From contig DBWR01000025.1 of the NCBI GenBank assembly GCA_002309305.1, forward strand, positions 1 to 17,005: a stretch of 17,005 nt of DNA. Reading direction: 5' to 3'. Below are positions 13,026 through 17,005 of the stretch, piece by piece; positions within the stretch are counted from its first letter, which is position 1, and every line of letters begins with the position of its first letter. The translations under genes were made by a program, and so were the position numbers. The stretch comes from Treponema sp. UBA1233 (GTDB taxonomy: Bacteria > Spirochaetota > Spirochaetia > Treponematales > Treponemataceae). The notes under the pieces are model-generated. The model ran no database searches. It worked only from the letters and a program-made list of their open reading frames with translations, and had not been told where the DNA came from.

Positions 13026-13053
13026 TTAAGATGAAAGTTGAAAGATGAAAGTT
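13026..13053. repeat. Heptamer repeat tract, locus 2 (consensus AWCTTTC)
   Basis: Four heptamers on the plus strand, TTAAGAT then GAAAGTT, GAAAGAT, GAAAGTT, are the reverse complement of the AWCTTTC units at the other two loci. The tract lies in the divergent hflX/M16 spacer, immediately upstream of the hflX -10 box, where it occupies the -35 region. Confidence 0.65.
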
Positions 13054-13085
13054 TTCAGTTTTCCGTTTTCACCTTTCCATATCAC

Positions 13086-13115
13086 TTGCATAATACACTG
13101 TTTTTCTTTTATATT
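13086..13115 (+). promoter_or_regulatory. Predicted promoter of the M16 protease gene
   Basis: TTGCAT (13086-13091; 4 of 6) is followed by 18 bases and TATATT (13110-13115; 5 of 6). The start would be near 13122, about 25 bases before the ATG at 13147, with AGAGG in the leader as Shine-Dalgarno. Confidence 0.55.
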
Positions 13116-13146
13116 ATCTGAAATTACTAATAAGAGGTGCAGAAAG

Positions 13147-16020
13147 ATGAAAAAGTTCAAACGTACATTGGCTTTGGCCCTTGTACTCATCCTTAGCGTG
13201 GCAGGACTGTTTGCCAAAACAACTCCTGTAGAAAATCTCCACCAGTACGAATTGGAAAATGGTCTTACATTGTTTGTGGCGGAAAACCATTCCGTGCCGC
13301 TCACTTACATCGAGATTGCCGTACGAACTGGTGCCGTGGAACAGACTCCTGAAAATGCAGGTCTCTTCCACCTTTATGAGCACATGATGTTCAAGGGAAA
13401 CGAGCTTTATCCAAGTGCCGCCGCCATACAGAACGCCCTTTCTGAAATGGGTGTTGCAAGCTGGAACGGTACCACAGGTAAAGATTACGTAAACTACTTT
13501 ATCACGGTTCCTTCTTCTCAGACTGAAAAAGGCCTTGCCTTCTGGAATGCGGCCGTAAGAACACCGCTCATGGATCCAAAGGAATTCGAAAACGAAAAGA
13601 AAGTCGTCATTTCCGAAATCACAGGTTATGAAGTAAATCCGGGAAACATCTATCAGAATTATGTCTCAAACACACTGTTCCCAGAATCCGGCTACCGCAA
13701 TGACCCGGCTGGAACCAGAAAGACAATTCAGAGCGCAACAGTCGCACAGCTCAGGGACATTCAGAAGAAATTCTACATTCCTTCAAATGCGGCCCTTTTT
13801 GTTGGCGGTGACGTAGATCCTGAAAAGACATACCAGCTTGTTAAGGCAATCTATGGAACATGGGACAACAACGGAAACTCTCCCACAAAGCCACATGACC
13901 AGCCTACAAAGACTCCGCTCAACAAGATGAAGCTTGCTATCATGCCGTATGATGCAATGTCACCATACATCGCCCAGGTATCAGTTACATTCAGGGGACC
14001 GGACACAGACTTTGACATTGACGACACTTATGCCGCCGACTACCTCTGTTCCCTTCTTGCTGAACCGGACGGAATTTTTAAGACAAAACTGGTACAGGAT
14101 ACTGAGCTTGGCATTCCACAGTCCGACTATGCAAACGGAGGATATACAACCGTGCGTGCAAGCGGAATGTTCAACTTTAGTGCAATAATGCTTCAGCCGG
14201 AAAACAACCTCCCGGAACGCTCAGTCAAACTCCTTAAAAAGATTCAGGACGATATTTTGCCTCAGATTGCAGCTGAAAAATCACTCTACCAGAAGAGCAA
14301 GGTAAAGCAGATTGTTTCAATTATGGAAAGCGACAGGATTTCTTCTACCGATACCGCGACAGACCTACTGTCTTTGCTCAGGTTCTGGTGGGCTGCAACA
14401 TCAAGCGACTACTACTTCTCATACTATAAGAAGCTTGGAACCATTACACAGAAATCAATGCAGAATCTTGTGAACGAATACTTCACCGGAAAGAATGCAC
14501 TGGTTACGGTTCTTGTAAATCCGCAGGTATATCAGCAGACTGTGGCTCAGTACAAGGCTCTTGGATTTGAAGTAATCGACGCAAACAACGCCTACTGGTG
14601 GAACAATCTCAAGTTCGCTCCCGATGCAAAAAAGGTTGCGGCCCTTACCGACACGTCATCTCCGGAAAAGGTTCCAGTCTACAAGCCGGCACAGAATTCA
14701 GGCAAGGACAATGCCACACTCGCAAAGGAAAATGTAACGGAACTCAAGCTCAAGAATGGAATTCCAGTTTATGTTCTTACCGACAAGACAAAAAAAATTG
14801 ATACAGTATCTGTCTGCGTAAAGGGAGGACTTTCTCACCTGACCACAGAAACCTCAGGTCTTGAAGGAGCCCTGTTCCAGATGATGTCACAGTCTTCAGA
14901 GAAATACAGCTTTGAGGCAAGGCAGAAAATCAGCTTTGAGACAGGCGCAAACCTTAACCATTACACAGATCCTGAATACAGTACGCTTTCACTGTCTGTT
15001 CTTGACAAGAATCTTTACACTACCCTGCCGATGATGCTCGACGGTCTGGTGAATCCGAAGTTTGACGAAAGTGTCTTTGCCAACAACATGAACAATTACC
15101 TTCAGGAAATTCAGCAGACCCTGAACAATCCTTCATCCCTCATCATGTACACGGCACAAAAGACCGTTTACCAGGGACATCCGTATCAGACCACAACTTC
15201 CGTTACACAGGATTCAATCGGAAACATCAGCATTGACGCAATGAAAAAGCTGCATTCAGAAATCATCAACCCGAACGAGATGTTTATTGTTGCTGTTGGA
15301 AACATCAATGCAAAGAAACTTGTAACCGAGCTGAACAAATCAATCGGAACGATTCAGGCTAAAAAGACTGAGGCCACAGCAAAACAGGACGTTCCAAAAG
15401 TCAGCATAAGCGGAAAGCCTGTTGTTCTTGGAAACAAAAACGTGGCAGGAAACGGATATGCCCTAAGGGTATTCCCGGCACCTTCCGTTACAAGTGCTGA
15501 TTACATCCCGGCATGCATTGCAAACAAAATTTACTCAGACATCATGTTCAATGTCGTAAGGGAAAGAAGAGGCATCTGTTATACGCCACTTTCAACGACA
15601 AACCGTTCAAGGGCACCGATTGGAGCAGAAGTTCTTGTGAACCTTACCGACTACAACAATTTTGCAAGCGCAGTGTCAGAAGCCCGCAACCTCATGTCCA
15701 GCGGAAAGGTGATTAAGAGTCTTGATGAAAAGGGCAACTACATCTTTGATACCCTTGCAAACAGCCTTGAAAGCTACAGGAACAAGTACATCAACTCAAG
15801 CTTCAGCTCTCTTGCAACAAGCTCAGGAAAGGCGGCAGAATTGATTGACAACCTGGTTTACTTTGAGGACATTGCACACGACACAAAGGAAATGGAAGAA
15901 CTCCAGGCCCTTAGTGCAAGCGACGTCCTCCGTGTATTCAAGACCTACTGGATTGACGAGGGTTCCAGATGGTTCGCCATCGTAGGCCCCGGAGACGAAA
16001 ATCGTCTGAAGTTCAATTAA
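13147..16020 (+). CDS. Secreted M16 (pitrilysin-type) zinc metalloprotease
   Basis: A protein of 957 residues from the ATG at 13147, chosen over the open frame reaching 13045 because AGAGG stands upstream and a signal peptide starts here (MKKFKRTLALALVLILSVAG, cleavage probably after LFA, residue 23). It has two M16 modules. The first (about 30-500) carries the inverted zinc motif HLYEH (75-79) with the distal Glu157 (ENEKKVVISEI), the spacing of active pitrilysins. The second (about 535-957) lacks HxxEH but keeps RERRGICYTP (about 835-845), like the Arg/Tyr substrate-holding segment of the inactive half. Active and inactive halves in one chain close over peptides up to a few kilodaltons. It is likely periplasmic and degrades peptides there. 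It has its own promoter and is convergent with the fic gene. Confidence 0.93.
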   Translation: MKKFKRTLALALVLILSVAGLFAKTTPVENLHQYELENGLTLFVAENHSVPLTYIEIAVRTGAVEQTPENAGLFHLYEHMMFKGNELYPSAAAIQNALSEMGVASWNGTTGKDYVNYFITVPSSQTEKGLAFWNAAVRTPLMDPKEFENEKKVVISEITGYEVNPGNIYQNYVSNTLFPESGYRNDPAGTRKTIQSATVAQLRDIQKKFYIPSNAALFVGGDVDPEKTYQLVKAIYGTWDNNGNSPTKPHDQPTKTPLNKMKLAIMPYDAMSPYIAQVSVTFRGPDTDFDIDDTYAADYLCSLLAEPDGIFKTKLVQDTELGIPQSDYANGGYTTVRASGMFNFSAIMLQPENNLPERSVKLLKKIQDDILPQIAAEKSLYQKSKVKQIVSIMESDRISSTDTATDLLSLLRFWWAATSSDYYFSYYKKLGTITQKSMQNLVNEYFTGKNALVTVLVNPQVYQQTVAQYKALGFEVIDANNAYWWNNLKFAPDAKKVAALTDTSSPEKVPVYKPAQNSGKDNATLAKENVTELKLKNGIPVYVLTDKTKKIDTVSVCVKGGLSHLTTETSGLEGALFQMMSQSSEKYSFEARQKISFETGANLNHYTDPEYSTLSLSVLDKNLYTTLPMMLDGLVNPKFDESVFANNMNNYLQEIQQTLNNPSSLIMYTAQKTVYQGHPYQTTTSVTQDSIGNISIDAMKKLHSEIINPNEMFIVAVGNINAKKLVTELNKSIGTIQAKKTEATAKQDVPKVSISGKPVVLGNKNVAGNGYALRVFPAPSVTSADYIPACIANKIYSDIMFNVVRERRGICYTPLSTTNRSRAPIGAEVLVNLTDYNNFASAVSEARNLMSSGKVIKSLDEKGNYIFDTLANSLESYRNKYINSSFSSLATSSGKAAELIDNLVYFEDIAHDTKEMEELQALSASDVLRVFKTYWIDEGSRWFAIVGPGDENRLKFN

Positions 16021-16035
16021 AAAAATAATGAGTAT

Positions 16036-16120
16036 CGTCATGCTGAACGCCTGCTGTCAAACAGGTGATTCAGCATCTTGATATGCAAACTCTAGATTCC
16101 GGATCAAGTCCGGAATGACG
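16036..16120. repeat. Two-hairpin palindromic element between the M16 and fic genes
   Basis: The element is bounded by CGTCAT (16036-16041) and ATGACG (16115-16120), a 6-base inverted repeat. Inside are two hairpins. The first (16041-16075) pairs TGCTGAACGCCTG with CAGGTG-A-TTCAGCA around an 8-base loop. The second (16096-16116) pairs ATTCCGGA with TCCGGAAT around TCAAG. The ATTCCGGATCAAGTCCGGAAT core resembles dispersed palindromic repeats known from many bacterial genomes. No transposase is nearby. Placed between convergent genes, it could act as a bidirectional terminator, though no T-run follows either stem. Confidence 0.75.
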
Positions 16121-16127
16121 GGTGGAA

Positions 16128-16148
16128 GACTTTCATCTTTCATCTTTC
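16128..16148. repeat. Heptamer repeat tract, locus 3 (consensus AWCTTTC)
   Basis: Three perfect-length heptamers, GACTTTC, ATCTTTC, ATCTTTC, overlap the 3' end of the fic gene. Read on the minus strand they encode the last residues (KDER) and the TGA stop of Fic. The tract is 8 bases from the two-hairpin element. Confidence 0.65.
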
Positions 16149-17005
16149 ACCACTTCCCAGTGTCCGTTTTTGTCGGCCCCTACACGGCGGATGAGGTTGT
16201 TTTTCTTTAATTCAGACAGTTTGCGGCTTATCGTTACACGCGATTTACCTGTTTTAGATGCAAGTTCCTCGTAGGAAATTGATGGGTTTTCTTTGAGCAG
16301 GGAAAGAATCAATTTTACAGTATCATTTACAGTATCACTTTTATCATGCATATGGATTGCATCGGAAATCACTTGAAGCATAAATTCAACAAAGATGCCA
16401 GAATCACATGAATCCGTAGCCTTTTCAATTACCTTGTAGTATTCTGCCTGATTCTCCCAAATCATGTTTTCAATAGGCAGGTGTTCAAAGGCTCCATTCC
16501 AATCCGAAAGCAACCTGGACTGCCAGAACCTTCCCATTCTTCCATTGCCATCTTCAAATGGATGGATGAATTCAAATTCATAATGAAAAACACTGCTCTT
16601 TATAAGGATATGGTCTTTACTGGTTTTGAGCCATTCGAATAAATCCGAAATCAAGAATGGTACACGGTCTGCCGGAGGAGCAATATGAGTTATACCATCC
16701 TTTCCCGCAACACAAACCCCTCCCTTTCTAAAATGCCCCGGGTTATCAACAAGTCCCAGTGTCATTATACTGTGCGCCTTGAGCAAATCCTTTACATTAT
16801 ATGGGTCGAATTCCATGAAATGTTCGTATGCTGAAATTGCATTTCGGACTTCCTGAACTTCTTTAACAGGAGCGATGACATGCTTCCCTTCAATCAAAGC
16901 CGTAACCTGTTCTTCTGACAGAGTATTTCCCTCTATTGCCAAAGAACCACGGATTGTTTTCATACGGTTGACCTTGCGAAGTTTTATTCCACTGTCGCTT
17001 TCAAC
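16133..17005 (-). CDS. Fic family protein (AMP-transferase), 5' end beyond window
   Basis: At least 290 residues are visible; the frame is open to the right edge through codons (VESDSGIKLRKVNR) that fit Fic proteins, so the start probably lies outside the window, though ATG 16963 (276 residues) is possible. Numbered from that ATG, SLAIEGN (7-13) is the [S/T]xxxE[G/N] inhibitory helix of class II Fic proteins, whose Glu blocks ATP binding. The catalytic motif HPFEDGNGRMGR is complete (about 134-145). The C-terminal winged helix (about 220-276) has SYEELASKTGKSRVTISRKL, a probable DNA-binding domain. Fic enzymes move AMP from ATP onto hydroxyl side chains of target proteins. The target is unknown. 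No small antitoxin gene is seen, in keeping with the built-in inhibitor. The 3' end lies in a heptamer repeat. Confidence 0.9.
   Translation of the reverse strand, partial: VESDSGIKLRKVNRMKTIRGSLAIEGNTLSEEQVTALIEGKHVIAPVKEVQEVRNAISAYEHFMEFDPYNVKDLLKAHSIMTLGLVDNPGHFRKGGVCVAGKDGITHIAPPADRVPFLISDLFEWLKTSKDHILIKSSVFHYEFEFIHPFEDGNGRMGRFWQSRLLSDWNGAFEHLPIENMIWENQAEYYKVIEKATDSCDSGIFVEFMLQVISDAIHMHDKSDTVNDTVKLILSLLKENPSISYEELASKTGKSRVTISRKLSELKKNNLIRRVGADKNGHWEVVKDER

Noticed and set aside
13045..13146. N-terminal extension of the M16 protease to ATG 13045
   Set aside because: The extension crosses the heptamer repeat and predicted promoter; ATG 13147 begins a standard signal peptide and has a Shine-Dalgarno.
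1..17005. CRISPR array, tRNA or rRNA gene, riboswitch, phage or transposase gene
   Set aside because: No repeat-spacer pattern, cloverleaf, conserved rRNA block, known aptamer core, or integrase/transposase motif was seen on either strand by reading.

Overview
The window looks like chromosomal DNA of a host-associated spirochaete, most likely a gut or rumen Treponema. The evidence is the set of protein families together: a Feo system, cheR-cheB, a FliL-like protein, a LysM/M23 envelope peptidase and a two-module M16 protease. This is inferred from family knowledge and gene style, not from a database match. No rRNA, tRNA, CRISPR array, insertion sequence or phage gene is visible, and no stretch over 300 bases lacks a gene.

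Region 1 (1-4115, minus strand) is a ferrous-iron uptake operon, read right to left: feoA-like (4075-3866), feoA (3801-3583), feoB (3581-1224), a FeoB-associated Cys-rich membrane peptide (1196-1002), a second small Cys-rich gene broken by a one-base frameshift (999-776), a membrane-anchored heavy-metal-associated (HMA) protein (713-342), and the C-terminal part of a metallo-beta-lactamase-fold protein that runs off the left edge. A good promoter and two sites resembling DtxR/IdeR-type boxes lie upstream of, and inside, this operon.

Region 2 (4251-5572, plus strand) holds an archaeal-type UMP kinase, overlapped by an ATGA junction with a small lipoprotein carrying a glucosaminidase domain. 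It is divergent from the feo operon and converges on cheB with overlapping stop codons.

Region 3 (5569-13006, minus strand) is a long run of same-strand genes, read right to left: hflX, a FliL-like membrane protein, a small membrane protein, an ECF sigma factor, its likely zinc-motif anti-sigma factor, rlmE (23S rRNA 2'-O-methyltransferase), a LysM/M23 peptidase, cheR and cheB. cheR and cheB make the methylation/demethylation pair of chemotactic adaptation. hflX and cheR each have a TATAAT box exactly 8 bases before the ATG and no Shine-Dalgarno, so both may be read from leaderless or nearly leaderless mRNAs.

Region 4 (13086-17005) holds a secreted M16 zinc protease of about 957 residues (plus strand) and a convergent Fic-family AMP-transferase (minus strand) whose N-terminus lies beyond the right edge. 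Between them sits a compact element of two hairpins bounded by short inverted repeats, next to a tract of heptamer repeats (consensus AWCTTTC). The same heptamer family occurs at two other intergenic sites in the window.

The most interesting material is the feo accessory cluster (three small Cys or metal-binding proteins, one frameshifted, plus a truncated hydrolase) with its DtxR-like operators, the leaderless-type promoters, and the repeat family that supplies the stop codons of two genes. I found no convincing evidence of a wholly new multi-gene system.
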